64,000 bases of DNA from Zerene cesonia (taxonomy: Eukaryota > Arthropoda > Insecta > Lepidoptera > Pieridae), in NCBI RefSeq assembly GCF_012273895.1, contig NC_052102.1:9542002-9606001 (forward strand). The letters are read 5' to 3'. Below the pieces are notes generated by a model that saw nothing but the letters and a program-made list of their open reading frames with translations, did no database searches and was not told the origin of the DNA. The stretch's first letter is position 1; every line of letters begins with the position of its first letter. A program made the translations under genes and the position numbers. Below are positions 22,810 through 34,337 of this stretch, in pieces.

Positions 22810-22832
22810 TACAGGGTGTGCCGAGTTTGTTA
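22810..22832 (+). mobile_element. Solo TA-flanked MITE terminus
   Basis: TA followed by CAGGGTGTGCCGAG resembles the CAGGATGTCCC terminus of the MITE at 43081. No partner end was found nearby. Confidence 0.35.
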
Positions 22833-22898
22833 TCTACAGTGCGTTCTGTAACACAATATTGTTGCTTATGTAAGTATCATATATATATATTATACTAT

Positions 22899-22963
22899 AT
22901 AAAGCTACACACCCACTGACTGACTGACATCGCTTTTCTCGGAAACCGGGCGTAAAGTGGAGA
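22899..22963 (+). mobile_element. 5' end of a (GACT)n Helitron-like element cut by gap
   Basis: TATAAAGCTACACACCCACTGACTGACTGACATC is the family start; the N run begins within the body. Counted with 19620, this family lies at the edge of two gaps. Confidence 0.5.
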
Positions 22964-23963
22964 NNNNNNNNNNNNNNNNNNNNNNNNNNNNNNNNNNNNN
23001 NNNNNNNNNNNNNNNNNNNNNNNNNNNNNNNNNNNNNNNNNNNNNNNNNNNNNNNNNNNNNNNNNNNNNNNNNNNNNNNNNNNNNNNNNNNNNNNNNNNN
23101 NNNNNNNNNNNNNNNNNNNNNNNNNNNNNNNNNNNNNNNNNNNNNNNNNNNNNNNNNNNNNNNNNNNNNNNNNNNNNNNNNNNNNNNNNNNNNNNNNNNN
23201 NNNNNNNNNNNNNNNNNNNNNNNNNNNNNNNNNNNNNNNNNNNNNNNNNNNNNNNNNNNNNNNNNNNNNNNNNNNNNNNNNNNNNNNNNNNNNNNNNNNN
23301 NNNNNNNNNNNNNNNNNNNNNNNNNNNNNNNNNNNNNNNNNNNNNNNNNNNNNNNNNNNNNNNNNNNNNNNNNNNNNNNNNNNNNNNNNNNNNNNNNNNN
23401 NNNNNNNNNNNNNNNNNNNNNNNNNNNNNNNNNNNNNNNNNNNNNNNNNNNNNNNNNNNNNNNNNNNNNNNNNNNNNNNNNNNNNNNNNNNNNNNNNNNN
23501 NNNNNNNNNNNNNNNNNNNNNNNNNNNNNNNNNNNNNNNNNNNNNNNNNNNNNNNNNNNNNNNNNNNNNNNNNNNNNNNNNNNNNNNNNNNNNNNNNNNN
23601 NNNNNNNNNNNNNNNNNNNNNNNNNNNNNNNNNNNNNNNNNNNNNNNNNNNNNNNNNNNNNNNNNNNNNNNNNNNNNNNNNNNNNNNNNNNNNNNNNNNN
23701 NNNNNNNNNNNNNNNNNNNNNNNNNNNNNNNNNNNNNNNNNNNNNNNNNNNNNNNNNNNNNNNNNNNNNNNNNNNNNNNNNNNNNNNNNNNNNNNNNNNN
23801 NNNNNNNNNNNNNNNNNNNNNNNNNNNNNNNNNNNNNNNNNNNNNNNNNNNNNNNNNNNNNNNNNNNNNNNNNNNNNNNNNNNNNNNNNNNNNNNNNNNN
23901 NNNNNNNNNNNNNNNNNNNNNNNNNNNNNNNNNNNNNNNNNNNNNNNNNNNNNNNNNNNNNNN
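22964..23963. other. Assembly gap, exactly 1000 N
   Basis: Placeholder gap of unknown real size. Any open frame crossing it is an artefact. Confidence 0.98.
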
Positions 23964-25250
23964 ATTAAAGTTCATGAATATATTATGGATCAATATTTGT
24001 ATGTTTACATAATAAATACTATAGTCTTGAAAAATTCTCTCATTTGATAGGAAAAATTATATTTTCAATAAAATTGACCCAAAATACTCAGTACGTCAAA
24101 TTGTCAAATTGTCAATGTCATTAATTAATAATTAATAATATTGTTATGTCATTTTTTTGAGTTATGACTGTTGAGTAAATAAATTTAAATTTAAAATGAA
24201 TTTATTCTTTAAAAATATAATACGTACGTACGTTTTTAGTCGTTCACTAATATGATGTAACAGGAAAATGAGTATTTCAAGAGATTTTGATGAGTGTGCG
24301 CAATATTGATAAGTTGATTCCAATAAGAAAAAAAATCAAGGAGCTTCTCATATTTCTTTATAATATTTAAAAGAAGAAAACAGTCTACGACACACGCTGT
24401 GAATAAACAAGTGAAAACCAATAAAAACAGAAAGTATCAATGGGAAAGAACAAAAGTTGGATTCATTTGAAAGGAATTCCCCAGGAAAATATATATTGTA
24501 ATACTTCAAATTGTGAAATGATCCTCCCAGAAATGTATCCTAAATGACTTATTTGTGAATGAAAATTTAGAATTATAAAATTGATGAAATTATTACCCAA
24601 TAATCATTGTTTCATTTTATTTTATTACATATGTATATTTTAAGTAAAAATAAATATTGTCTCAAAAGTAAATGTATTGAATACCTTTTACATTTCTTGC
24701 TGCTTCTTGAAACAAAAAAAAAACCAGAAAGATAGAATAATTATTATGGAATCTTGGCTTCCAGTGAAGAGGTAGTGCCAACCAATAATATTTTATATGA
24801 AAACAAAATTGAACAAATCCCTTTGATGCTGATCAATATACCTATATCAACCAGAAATCTATTGATAACAGTATTAAGGAGCTTGGGTCTTTTAAATAAT
24901 TCACAGATTTAAAGAAATACAATAAATTGAGTCGCACAATTATTTCAGTTGTTTTATTTCTGGATGAATCAATAACTTCAATTCATGTTGATGTAACATG
25001 GTTCATCACATAATGAAAAACAAATTATTTAGTAATCTACAAAGTCTATATACTTATATGAACAAAATAGTTTCACAGTCTTGTCTTATACATTGTTGAA
25101 AAATTGTGGTATTATAAGGTGATTCAAATTTCATTTCAAAATTACTCTGATAATGGAAATGTGACAGTTATTATTTGTTTATGAAAAAGTTAAAAATCTT
25201 ATGACATAGTTCTTTAATAAGTGCACCTACTAAGTTTTGAATGAAATCTT
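23964..25250. other. 1287-bp AT-rich island between two gaps
   Basis: Visibly more AT-rich than the rest and free of the Helitron, SINE and family D repeats that occur every 1-2 kb elsewhere. It contains ACGTACGTACGT near 24221 and a small ATG-started frame at 24440-24547 of 35 codons (MGKNKSWIHLKGIPQENIYC and on), not recognised. Because it is bounded by placeholder gaps its placement is not secured by sequence. It may be a misplaced contig or simply unique intron DNA. Confidence 0.5.
24736..24912 (+). other. Possible terminal exon or pseudogene fragment
   Basis: A 58-codon stop-free frame, protein-like in its latter part (IEQIPLMLINIPISTRNLLI), ends in TAA at 24910. AATAAA follows at 24921. 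CTTGGCTTCCAG at 24753-24764 could be an acceptor, making the exon 24765-24912. Not recognised. The AT richness makes both the poly(A) signal and the open frame cheap by chance. Confidence 0.22.
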
Positions 25251-26250
25251 NNNNNNNNNNNNNNNNNNNNNNNNNNNNNNNNNNNNNNNNNNNNNNNNNN
25301 NNNNNNNNNNNNNNNNNNNNNNNNNNNNNNNNNNNNNNNNNNNNNNNNNNNNNNNNNNNNNNNNNNNNNNNNNNNNNNNNNNNNNNNNNNNNNNNNNNNN
25401 NNNNNNNNNNNNNNNNNNNNNNNNNNNNNNNNNNNNNNNNNNNNNNNNNNNNNNNNNNNNNNNNNNNNNNNNNNNNNNNNNNNNNNNNNNNNNNNNNNNN
25501 NNNNNNNNNNNNNNNNNNNNNNNNNNNNNNNNNNNNNNNNNNNNNNNNNNNNNNNNNNNNNNNNNNNNNNNNNNNNNNNNNNNNNNNNNNNNNNNNNNNN
25601 NNNNNNNNNNNNNNNNNNNNNNNNNNNNNNNNNNNNNNNNNNNNNNNNNNNNNNNNNNNNNNNNNNNNNNNNNNNNNNNNNNNNNNNNNNNNNNNNNNNN
25701 NNNNNNNNNNNNNNNNNNNNNNNNNNNNNNNNNNNNNNNNNNNNNNNNNNNNNNNNNNNNNNNNNNNNNNNNNNNNNNNNNNNNNNNNNNNNNNNNNNNN
25801 NNNNNNNNNNNNNNNNNNNNNNNNNNNNNNNNNNNNNNNNNNNNNNNNNNNNNNNNNNNNNNNNNNNNNNNNNNNNNNNNNNNNNNNNNNNNNNNNNNNN
25901 NNNNNNNNNNNNNNNNNNNNNNNNNNNNNNNNNNNNNNNNNNNNNNNNNNNNNNNNNNNNNNNNNNNNNNNNNNNNNNNNNNNNNNNNNNNNNNNNNNNN
26001 NNNNNNNNNNNNNNNNNNNNNNNNNNNNNNNNNNNNNNNNNNNNNNNNNNNNNNNNNNNNNNNNNNNNNNNNNNNNNNNNNNNNNNNNNNNNNNNNNNNN
26101 NNNNNNNNNNNNNNNNNNNNNNNNNNNNNNNNNNNNNNNNNNNNNNNNNNNNNNNNNNNNNNNNNNNNNNNNNNNNNNNNNNNNNNNNNNNNNNNNNNNN
26201 NNNNNNNNNNNNNNNNNNNNNNNNNNNNNNNNNNNNNNNNNNNNNNNNNN
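25251..26250. other. Assembly gap, exactly 1000 N
   Basis: Placeholder gap. Its right edge lies inside a Helitron-like 3' end. Confidence 0.98.
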
Positions 26251-26312
26251 AATACTGGTCCACGCAAAAATCCACGCGGGCTGCTTGCAGCCCGCGCACC
26301 GCGCACCAGCTA
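26251..26312 (+). mobile_element. Helitron-like 3' end emerging from gap
   Basis: GCGGGCTGCTTGCAGCCCGC forms a perfect 9-bp stem with a TT loop, followed by GCACCGCGCACCAGCTAGT. This is the longest terminal hairpin of any copy here. The 5' part is in the gap. The element is followed by a short (AT)n run. Confidence 0.65.
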
Positions 26313-27439
26313 GTATATATATATATACTTAAACTCAGACATAAATATTTATTTTCACGTCATAACATAGTTTTACCATTACTCGGTTTGGAAATTATTT
26401 TGTACAGAGAAGAGCCCACAAGAAATGCTGTATTTGCTTAAAAAATCACGTCAATTATACGTTTAATTTTACGTCATATGTGGACTCAAATCATCTATAT
26501 ACTGTACTGATGATAAAATGATAGCATCGTAGTATACTTACAAAGAAACACGAACTCATAAAATACGTCTCGATTACGATCTCGATTTTTGGAAAATAAA
26601 ATGAAACACAAATCACATAACAACAACGAGAAAGGAGAAACATTCATAGCAACTCGGTTTCCAGTTATTAATTTAAATTTATTCCTCCTCTAATTTTCTA
26701 GGAAACACACCATCCCACCCGTAGCGAAAGCTGTGCATTTCACTACGCCGCGACAAAACGAGAAAAAACTACGAAGCACTGAGTGCAGGCTTTTTTAAAT
26801 TTCGTTACGACTGAAAAGACACAAATCCATTAGACTGGAGGCGTTCATATGCTGCGAAAATAAATAAAGCTAACCGTACCTATCGTGTATGCGTTGAATA
26901 TGCAATTTGAAATAGCTTAGGTGCTCGCAAAATATGATTTAAATGATGTGCTCGGAATATCGAAGTTTTAAAATGTTGCCTGTTTTAATGAACACTGCAA
27001 TGCCAATGTGCCTCGGTCAGATGTAGATTCATTGGTGTAAAATATTGACCATTATACAGAAGATGAAGATGGTTTATGTATTTTTGGCAATTTAAGTTTG
27101 TACCTACAGGATATATCTGAATTGCTAACGAAATTGATGCATTATTGTGATATTTTGTTAAATTATAATTGAACGATTTATAATGAAATGATTCTTGACT
27201 TTTTCATTAATCCACATGAGACACTTGAAGTATATAGATATACTTATTCAATGCATTTCTTATAACAAAACACTCCATTCAACCATACATTTTGTACATG
27301 ACTAGTAAGTCGCCTCAGGTCCGCTCGTGTAGATTTAGTTTATGAGGTTTATTATTCAAATCCGAAGGAAGACGATGCAATAAACCAAAAATTATTAAAA
27401 TCCCTTCAATTGTAGGTGATGTAACTAAAACGGCTTTCT
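26313..27439. other. Unique DNA, no feature identified
   Basis: A slightly GC-richer patch at 26705-26790 (CACCCGTAGCGAAAGC ... CTACGCCGCGACAAAACG) has no open frame or motif I can name. Confidence 0.45.
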
Positions 27440-27655
27440 ACTAACTTTTCCGCCCACGAATTTGCAAGCGTAGTTTAAGGAAAGCTCGCATAGTTACTGT
27501 TTTTATGAGATTTCCAGGACATAACCTATCCTATGTTCTGCCTAAGGTCCAAAACAACATTTATGTCAAATTTCATTCATAGCGGTTACGTGGTTTAAAC
27601 CTAAAGAGACAAAAATTTCACAAACAGAGTTACTTTCGCATCAATAATATTAGTA
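27440..27655 (-). mobile_element. Degenerate Helitron-like element, (GTCY)n family
   Basis: Reversed 3' end ACTAACTTTTCCGCCCACG and reversed 5' end ACTTTCGCATCAATAATATT with CATAACCTATCCTATGTTCT in the body. Both the terminal CTAGT and the hairpin have decayed. Confidence 0.55.
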
Positions 27656-28047
27656 GTTACATACTCGTATATAGTTTGAAGATCCTGTACGTACGCCTGA
27701 ATTCTACAATTTTCGGGGTGAATCCCTGGAAAGCACAACGCATAGAACCCAACTTCTCAAGTATGTACTTACATCTGGCCCAACTTGATTATTCAGCGAG
27801 AATCGACACTGGAGGCTATTCCACATTCCCCGGTCGCTTGTCACATTCATAGCTGCATTAATGGGATATATCCTGGAATTCTGGCCAAAATTCAGTGGAA
27901 ATCTATTTCGTTTCAATTTACTGTAACTGCCGTTTAAATGATTTTGTTGATGTGAAGTTTATATGAGAACTTTTCTGGTTTTAGATCGGTAATTGCGTAT
28001 GATTTGTGAAAACATTTTATTGCTTTTTTATCTGTTTTGTAACGCTG
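27656..28047. other. Unique DNA, no feature identified
   Basis: A minus-strand open frame at 27704-27916 has no recognised domain. Nothing else noted. Confidence 0.4.
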
Positions 28048-28170
28048 TTCCCAGAAATGATGGAGGTTCTCAATTCAACCTTTATTTTTGGTTTATTACT
28101 CGATAGCTCCGTGGGTTTTTCATTAGATTTACGGGATTTTTTTGTGTTTGATAGAAAATTGTTATCATTT
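28048..28170. repeat. Degenerate repeat J
   Basis: GGAGGTTCTCAATTCAACCT and GGTTTATTACTCGATAGCTC parallel the J copy at 8669 (GGTTCTCAATTCGACTG, GTTTGTTACTACACAACTTT). Strongly diverged. Confidence 0.4.
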
Positions 28171-28596
28171 TTGTCCCGTTTTAGAATCCTGACGTTTATC
28201 GGTACCCCGGGGATATCAATAGCCTTTAAACATTATTTTGTGACAATATTCTCATGCTTGTTAGCTGGGTAAAAAGGTAGAGTTTGCAATTGCCACACTA
28301 TTTCCATTTGACTGGGTATACAATAAATACCTAGACTAATTAATATTGTATATTATACAATAACAATTAATCTCTGTGCCAATAATCATAAACATATAAG
28401 GGATGTTGGATTTCGCTTGCGCGATTCAGGACCGTATCGCTACAAATATGCAATCAGCTGTATTTTGTGTGTATAATATATGAGACAGTGATTGTCGCGC
28501 GCATGGTAGTCATTTATTTAGAATATAATTTCGATTAAACTTAAATGTATTCTTAGTTTAGTAATACACTTATTTTAAACGTATGTGTTTTACATA

Positions 28597-28968
28597 TCCC
28601 TACTAATAAATGTAAAAAATATAAATGCAAAAGTAACTCTGTCTGTCTGTCTGTTGCGCTTTCACGCCTAAACCACTGAACCGATTTTGATGAAATTTGC
28701 TATTATGATAGAACTGAATTTAGGAAAGGACATAGGATACTTTTTATTGCGAAAAAAAAGTGAATAAGATGTGGAAATAGAGGGTGAAAGTTTGTATGGA
28801 AGTTCCTTATTGTCAAACATAAAATCATGTAAGATTCATTCACATTTAAACCACTTAACCAATTTTGTCAAATAGTCCAGACCTTGGGAAAACCTGTAGG
28901 CCACTCCTTACCATGTCGCGCGATATAACTAAATTCCACGCAAGCGAAGCCGCGGGCGGAAAGCTAGT
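28597..28968 (+). mobile_element. Complete Helitron-like element with (GTCT)n
   Basis: Begins TCCCTACTAATAAATG, carries CTGTCTGTCTGTCTGTTGCG, then CCTAAACCACTGAACCGATT and a second decayed copy of the same phrase near 28850 (internal duplication, as at 20893). It ends with the hairpin AGCGAAGCCGCGGGCGG and AAGCTAGT. At 372 bp it is the longest intact copy of the family in the window. Confidence 0.75.
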
Positions 28969-29200
28969 CTCCAAATATTTTCGAAAGATTATCAAATTAT
29001 TTGGTTACAAATCGATTTATCGCTGAGAAGTATTCAAATCAAAACGTTTATACCCAGTATTCACCTGGATTGAATCCAAATGATCAATTATCCACACTCA
29101 GAAATACACGTGTAATGCATAAATCATGCATAATTACGTTATATGTATCTATAATGCAGCGAGTTCGTTTTTGTGAACTGCGCTGATCAAAACTGACAGA

Positions 29201-29250
29201 GCTTCGCCAAGGTTAGCGGCTGCTTCAGCCGGGCTAACCTTGGCTAAAGC
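29201..29250. other. Strong GC-rich hairpin, unexplained
   Basis: GCCAAGGTTAGC at 29206-29217 pairs perfectly with GCTAACCTTGGC at 29233-29244. Inside, GGCT pairs with AGCC around a GCTTC loop with a 2-nt bulge, and outside GCTT (29201) pairs with AAGC (29247). The total is about 20 bp. It is not part of a repeat family recognised here. It could be a structured RNA, a foldback remnant or a chance palindrome. Confidence 0.5.
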
Positions 29251-29274
29251 AAGCGCCTTGTCCTGTTGATGGCC

Positions 29275-29420
29275 GAATAATACTCACGCGAAAATCAATG
29301 AACAGATTTTGATGATACTTTCCAGTGCTGAAGCTTATTTACTGAGCTAACACATAAGCTATAGCAGTCTACATTTGCCTACAGGTTCGTCCGCTGGTGA
29401 AACCGCACGGCCCACCTAGT
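29275..29420 (+). mobile_element. Degenerate Helitron-like element
   Basis: Body GAACAGATTTTGATGATACT and end CGCTGGTGAAACCGCACGG then CCCACCTAGT. The 5' end is not clear and may begin within the preceding hairpin region. Confidence 0.5.
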
Positions 29421-30050
29421 CACACTATAAAACAATGGACGATGCAACCTATCATGTTTGCTATTATATTAATCAGTCAATTTTCCATTTGATATTTTTA
29501 TATACCGAAAAAAAAGAAAATATAAAAGAATAACCGCGAAGAATCGCTATGGCCGCCATAAATCAAAATATATTGAATATAAGATACGTTAGCTAAATGG
29601 GGTTTTTATTAAATGAAGATTAATGCTGGATTACCTTTGATTCGCGAAGGAAATATTTATGACCGTCATATATCACGTTCTTGAATATTAATTGTTGTAA
29701 AAAATGTTGTTTTTTCCTTTTTTATTTGCTTAGTCGACAACCCTAATTTTGTATTTATTTTAAATTATTTTTTCTCAAATTAATAGTACCTTATTTAAAA
29801 GAAAATAATTTAAGCTAACGAAATTTGTGCAAATTGAAGAAATTTTGTGTTGTCAAGGTATTGCTACAGAGTATAAAGCAGGGTAAGTCGCTTCCCGCGT
29901 TTTAGATCTTTAAAATAATTAAAACTACACAACTGATTTTCATGGAGTTTCTTAAATTGATAGACTATTAAATATATAATAAACTAATAAACTATTTATC
30001 CGAATTTAACTGCTTAAAAGCTAGTATGTTATATATCTTTATCGATTGTT
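29421..30050. other. AT-rich DNA, no feature identified
   Basis: GGCCGCCATAAATC near 29550 contains a GCCAT core like a Pleiohomeotic/YY1 site; a single site means little. Confidence 0.45.
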
Positions 30051-30070
30051 ATTCTCTAAACAAAAAAAAA

Positions 30071-30369
30071 GCAGTGGTGGCTCTGTGATGAGAACCTCGG
30101 ACTTCAAAATCGATAAGTCGGGGTTCGAGACCGTTCGAGCGTGCAAAAACAAATTGATTTTTCAAATTATCTGCGCATGTAGATAACATCACCACTGCTT
30201 AAAACGGTGAAGGAAAACATCGTGAGGAAACCGGCATATCCGAGAATCAAAAGTTCGACGACATGTGACATCTGCCAATCCGCACTTGGCCAGCGTGGTG
30301 GATTATGGCCTGAACCCTCATAGGAGGCCTGTGTCCCAGCAGTGGGAACATATAAGGGCTGATGATGAT
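30071..30369 (+). mobile_element. Full-length tRNA-derived SINE with 9-bp target duplication
   Basis: GCAGTGGTGGCTCTGTGATG (A box with changes), GGGGTTCGAGACC (B box intact), complete body and GATGATGAT tail. ATTCTCTAA occurs at 30051-30059 and at 30368-30376. Poly-A (30062-30070) sits directly before the head. An independent insertion of the same family as 11123. Confidence 0.87.
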
Positions 30370-30919
30370 TCTCTAATCAATAACAAAGCATCCTTTTTAC
30401 TAACAACAAATCTCCAATACGTAAGCAAATTGCTACAGATAGAATCAATCACGAAATCGGTAGCCGAATACCAGTAGCCGATTGACTTTGAATCGAACTA
30501 CCGACAATAATGTTATTTAGAGCACACACGATCCTGCAATGTAGGAGGTGTGTGGCGCCGATGATACCATGAGTGGTCTCATTCAACCGACACAACTGAT
30601 TATTATGCATTGCACTTCAAACATTTCATCCAGAAATAATCGGCGAAGCCCACCGCTAAACGACCCATAAAGTCTCTTTGAGCTGAGACGCCTTAATGAT
30701 GGTCTTAAAATAACTTTTTAATGTTGTAATTGTTCGAATTTGAAAACCAGATTTCGCTTCTGCGTACATCTTTATTAATTGAAATTGAAATTGGTATATT
30801 TGTTACAGGGAATTGCTGGATTAGTAGCAGATATTTCTGTTTGTTATATTTTAAACTATCATTATTTGTATATAAGCATTTTATATGGCTTACAAATGCA
30901 TAAAAGTGGTGAAATTCTT

Positions 30920-30986
30920 TATGTCATATCGGGCACGAAGCTGGTGGTTCGTCTGAGCGATCACCACCTCCCATGAACATTCGCAA
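30920..30986 (-). mobile_element. Family D 3'-end fragment
   Basis: TGTCATATCGGGCACGAAGC, TGGTGGTTCGTCTGAGCGAT and CCATGAACATTCGC are the reversed 3' end; the rest is absent. Confidence 0.55.
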
Positions 30987-31879
30987 AGGAATGGACTGGA
31001 TATTGAATATGATAAGACAATTTCATAAAATTATGGCATTGTCAATGAAACATTTTAAAGTGGGTCAAAAGGAAATATAAAAGCAAACCAACCTCTCAGA
31101 GACGGACAAAAGAGATGCAACCCAACTTACTGTGTTATAATATCGAACTATTAGTGCATTGTCTTTATAAGTATAGTTAACCCACGGGCTGCATGCATAT
31201 ATATATTATGTAATATACATACACACAATCACACACAATAGTACATGCAATATTATGTAGATGATCTAATTAGAGTTATTTTTGGATTTTGAGAATATCG
31301 TGCAATCTCACTTAACTACATACGCTTTCCTTTTCATTGAAACCTGAAAAAAGGAATCATTTGTCCTACAGTTAATGTATTATTCCAATATCTAAGACGA
31401 TAATAAAATGAAATAACTATTTCACTATTTTTTTAACTTTAGTCCATAAGTTAGTATCTATTTCTAACGCTTCAACGTATGGCCCATATTCCGAATACCG
31501 AGTTAATTTCACTCTAAAAAACGCTTTCGTAATATAAAAATGTTTTCCCACTTATTCATCGTATTTGCATAATCAAGAAGATTTCAAATATTGACTTCAC
31601 CGAGTACCCACACCGGAAAATCAAAAGTTCCTCGTAACAAACAAAATTCAAGACGACATTCTTGACGTATTTACGTAACTACCTTCGACATAGCGCACAC
31701 AAAACCTGTAAAGGTCCCTTTTAGGATATTAAGCGAGGTTTCCCTTTGCCTCGGTTTATGAGACCCTTTTCATGTTGCCTTTATGTCACTCACTATTTTT
31801 GCGCCTTTGATAAGGTATCGCCTGAGAATCTATTGAAACAAGTCTGGTCATATTAATAATGCTGGTGTATCTTGCTTCA
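30987..31879. other. Unique DNA, no feature identified
   Basis: A short (CA)n-like run lies near 31221-31240. No exon or repeat recognised. Confidence 0.5.
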
Positions 31880-32042
31880 TTTGAGCTTATTCAAACCGTC
31901 TATGAAATGGATGGGCTAGCGCTAGCTTTCAAATAAAATAGTCATTAAATTCAGTTCAATAAAAAGTTATGGAGTAACAAACACAAAAAAATACATTCAA
32001 ATTCGATAACTTCCTCCTTTTTTTGAAGTCAGGTGAAAACCG
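31880..32042. repeat. Interspersed repeat J
   Basis: TCAATAAAAAGTTATGGAGT, AACAAACACAAAAAAATAC, TTCGATAACTTCCTCC and TTTGAAGTCAGGTGAAAA occur in the family order. GCTAGCGCTAGC at 31917-31928 is a perfect 12-bp palindrome inside it. Confidence 0.6.
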
Positions 32043-32178
32043 CATTCTATTTATCTGTATACTATATGATCGTCCCGGATCTGTCTGCAGACTTAATCCG
32101 GATAGACAAAAAATAAATTATAGCTTCGCCTTGAAACACAATGTAGCTTTATGCTTTTAGTAGATACTCGTGGATTAT

Positions 32179-32492
32179 TTTTTATTGCCATGAGCGGCAA
32201 TAAAACTGAGCTGATGGTTCACCAGATGCTAAGCGATCAGCACTGCCCAAGAACATTCGTAGAAGAGTGCTACCCGCTTTTAAGGTGGAAAGGGATAAGG
32301 AAAGGGCGTGACGACTGGAAAGAAGGAATGGACTGGGAAGGGTAAGGAAAAGAAAACGGACCTCCGGCTCCCCCACTCACCACACGAAACACAGTAGCAT
32401 GCTAGTATTACACGCCGGTTTTCTGTATCGATGTGTTACCCCACCAGCGAGCTGACCAAATTCGTGCCGAAGCGTGTTCGACTCCCACATAA
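32179..32492 (-). mobile_element. A-tailed element, family D (nearly full)
   Basis: Plus strand runs from TTTTTTATTGCCATGAGCGG to CGTGTTCGACTCCCACATA, that is from the reversed A-rich 3' end to the reversed 5' end. The middle carries GGACTGGGAAGGGTAAGG and CCTCCGGCTCCCCCACTCAC. The internal hairpin is reduced to GAACATTCGTAGAAGAG. Confidence 0.68.
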
Positions 32493-33048
32493 GAATGTTT
32501 ATTATTTGTGAAGCTAAGTATTTGCATTGTGTTGTGATTCACCAGTTTATTGCACTAAGGATTTTACTACACCGTAAAAAGAGATCACTGTAACAATAGA
32601 TGCATATGTAAAGGCTTTATATGTTTCGTATTATACGAGACTAAACTCAAATCTTATATTTTTCTCCCTGCCCACTCAAACCTTATAGTTCATTCAACCT
32701 GGATTAGTATAAATGTGTGGAAAACTGATGAATTTTATATATATCCTGCGAATTTCTTTAGAAGTAAATCTATAAATGGATTTCTATTTATACGATATAT
32801 CAAATTTATTCATATATTTAACTATCAAACTTGCAACATAAATGTCCGAAAAAATGAGTCACCTTTGAGCTGAATAGTAATAGAGCTACATTTTATGATT
32901 CACGGCGATGGAGATAACTAAAAACCTTTTGAAGTAATGAAGTCACACGTTTTGTATCGGTACACTGGACGGATGCTTTGCTTTGCCTTTACCTATCACA
33001 TACATTCATTTTGTTATTTTGCAACAGCAAGGTGATGATTAGTAGGTT
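32493..33048. other. AT-rich DNA, no feature identified
   Basis: No recognised gene or repeat. Confidence 0.45.
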
Positions 33049-33255
33049 TTTTTATGTCATAGCAGGCAACTGAGCTGGTGGTGGTGGACGCCCATGAACA
33101 TTCGCAGAAACTCAGACATATGAGAATGCCCTGCCCACTTTTAAGGGATATGGGATAAGGAAAGGATTGATGACTGGATAGAAGGAATGGACTGGGAAGG
33201 GCTAGGAGAAGGAAATAGGCCTCCGGCTCCCCCACTCACCGCACGACACACAAGC
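33049..33255 (-). mobile_element. A-tailed element, family D (3' two-thirds)
   Basis: TTTTTTTATGTCATAGCAGG, CATGAACATTCGCAGAAAC, GGATAAGGAAAGGATTGATG and GGCCTCCGGCTCCCCCACTC in order; lost beyond the CGCACGACACACAAG block. The T-run at the plus-strand start corresponds to a 3' A tail. Confidence 0.65.
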
Positions 33256-34137
33256 GGCAAGATACTATATCACGACAGTTTTATGTGATGTGGTTTTCTG
33301 TGATCAGGTGATGAGTTTATTACAATTCTTTTGGATTCTTTACGCTAGAGCGGGAATCCGAGCTGGTTAGGTCGATGGTATGTAATCACATTTGCAGAGA
33401 AAGGTCTCTGCGTATGCGTTGCCCGCCTATAATATTTTTCTCAATATATGTTTAACTTAACGTGAGTTAAGAAATATTTATATAGATAGAAAGATAGGGA
33501 AGAAACTGACCTTCGATAAATTTAAAGACCAGAGTCTGCATATTATTTTGTACCTGTTGCATTATGAAAGCTATGCTATATAAACTTTCAAACTCTAGGC
33601 GGCATTATTAGTGTTGTTCGCTGAAAAACTGTATGTATTATTTCTTTGAAGAACATGGAATGTAAAGATTTTCTTTGTTATTTCTTTTTTAAATCATCTG
33701 CAAGTTCTAATGAAACGCACACTTTCAATAATTACGTCTAACATCATGTGTTATGTTATGTTCCATTATGAAATAATGAGAACGCCATTAGATTTATTGA
33801 TAAGCATAAAACGAAAGCATTTCATATAGCCCTCGGCCCTTTATTAATTGAGAATATTGCTGATATATTATTATCGGTCGTTAATGTCTGTAATCTGATG
33901 GAAGTTGTTTACTGGTGATTGTCGACAAATAAACAGTTATCAGGAAGAATTGTATGGGTTAGCTATAGCTTTTGAATTTCAATTACAGATGTATGGGGCT
34001 ACATGTTGATGAAACTTAGCACATAAAACCATAGAACAGATGAACGAAGCTAGAAGGGTTTGTTAACTTATGTTAGAAAACGCTCATATGTCAACCTGTA
34101 CGTTAACCAAAACGACACAATCGCTAACAGATAGAAA
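33256..34137. other. Mostly unique DNA
   Basis: A decayed family D-like patch (CATTTGCAGAGAAAGGTCTC, TGCGTTGCCCGCCTATAAT) lies at 33390-33435. Nothing else recognised. Confidence 0.45.
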
Positions 34138-34337
34138 ACTAGCTGCGCACCGCGGTTTCACCCGCGTAAGTCCGTATCCCGAAGGAATATCGGGATAAAA
34201 AGTTGCCTATATGTTATTCCAGATGTCCAGCTGTCTACGCACCAAATTTCATTGTTATCGGTTCAGTAGTTTTTGCGCGAAAGAGCAACAAACTAACAAC
34301 ACACATTCTTACAAACTTTCGCATTTATAATATTATA
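34138..34337 (-). mobile_element. Helitron-like element, family A
   Basis: Reversed 3' end ACTAGCTGCGCACCGCGGTT with intact hairpin; reversed 5' end TTCGCATTTATAATATTATA. Well preserved. Confidence 0.78.

Noticed and set aside
22905..24012. Open frames of 351-362 codons on both strands
   Set aside because: They span the 1000-N gap; not evidence of coding.
25214..26332. Four open frames of about 360 codons
   Set aside because: They span the third gap; their real-sequence ends include Helitron-like DNA.
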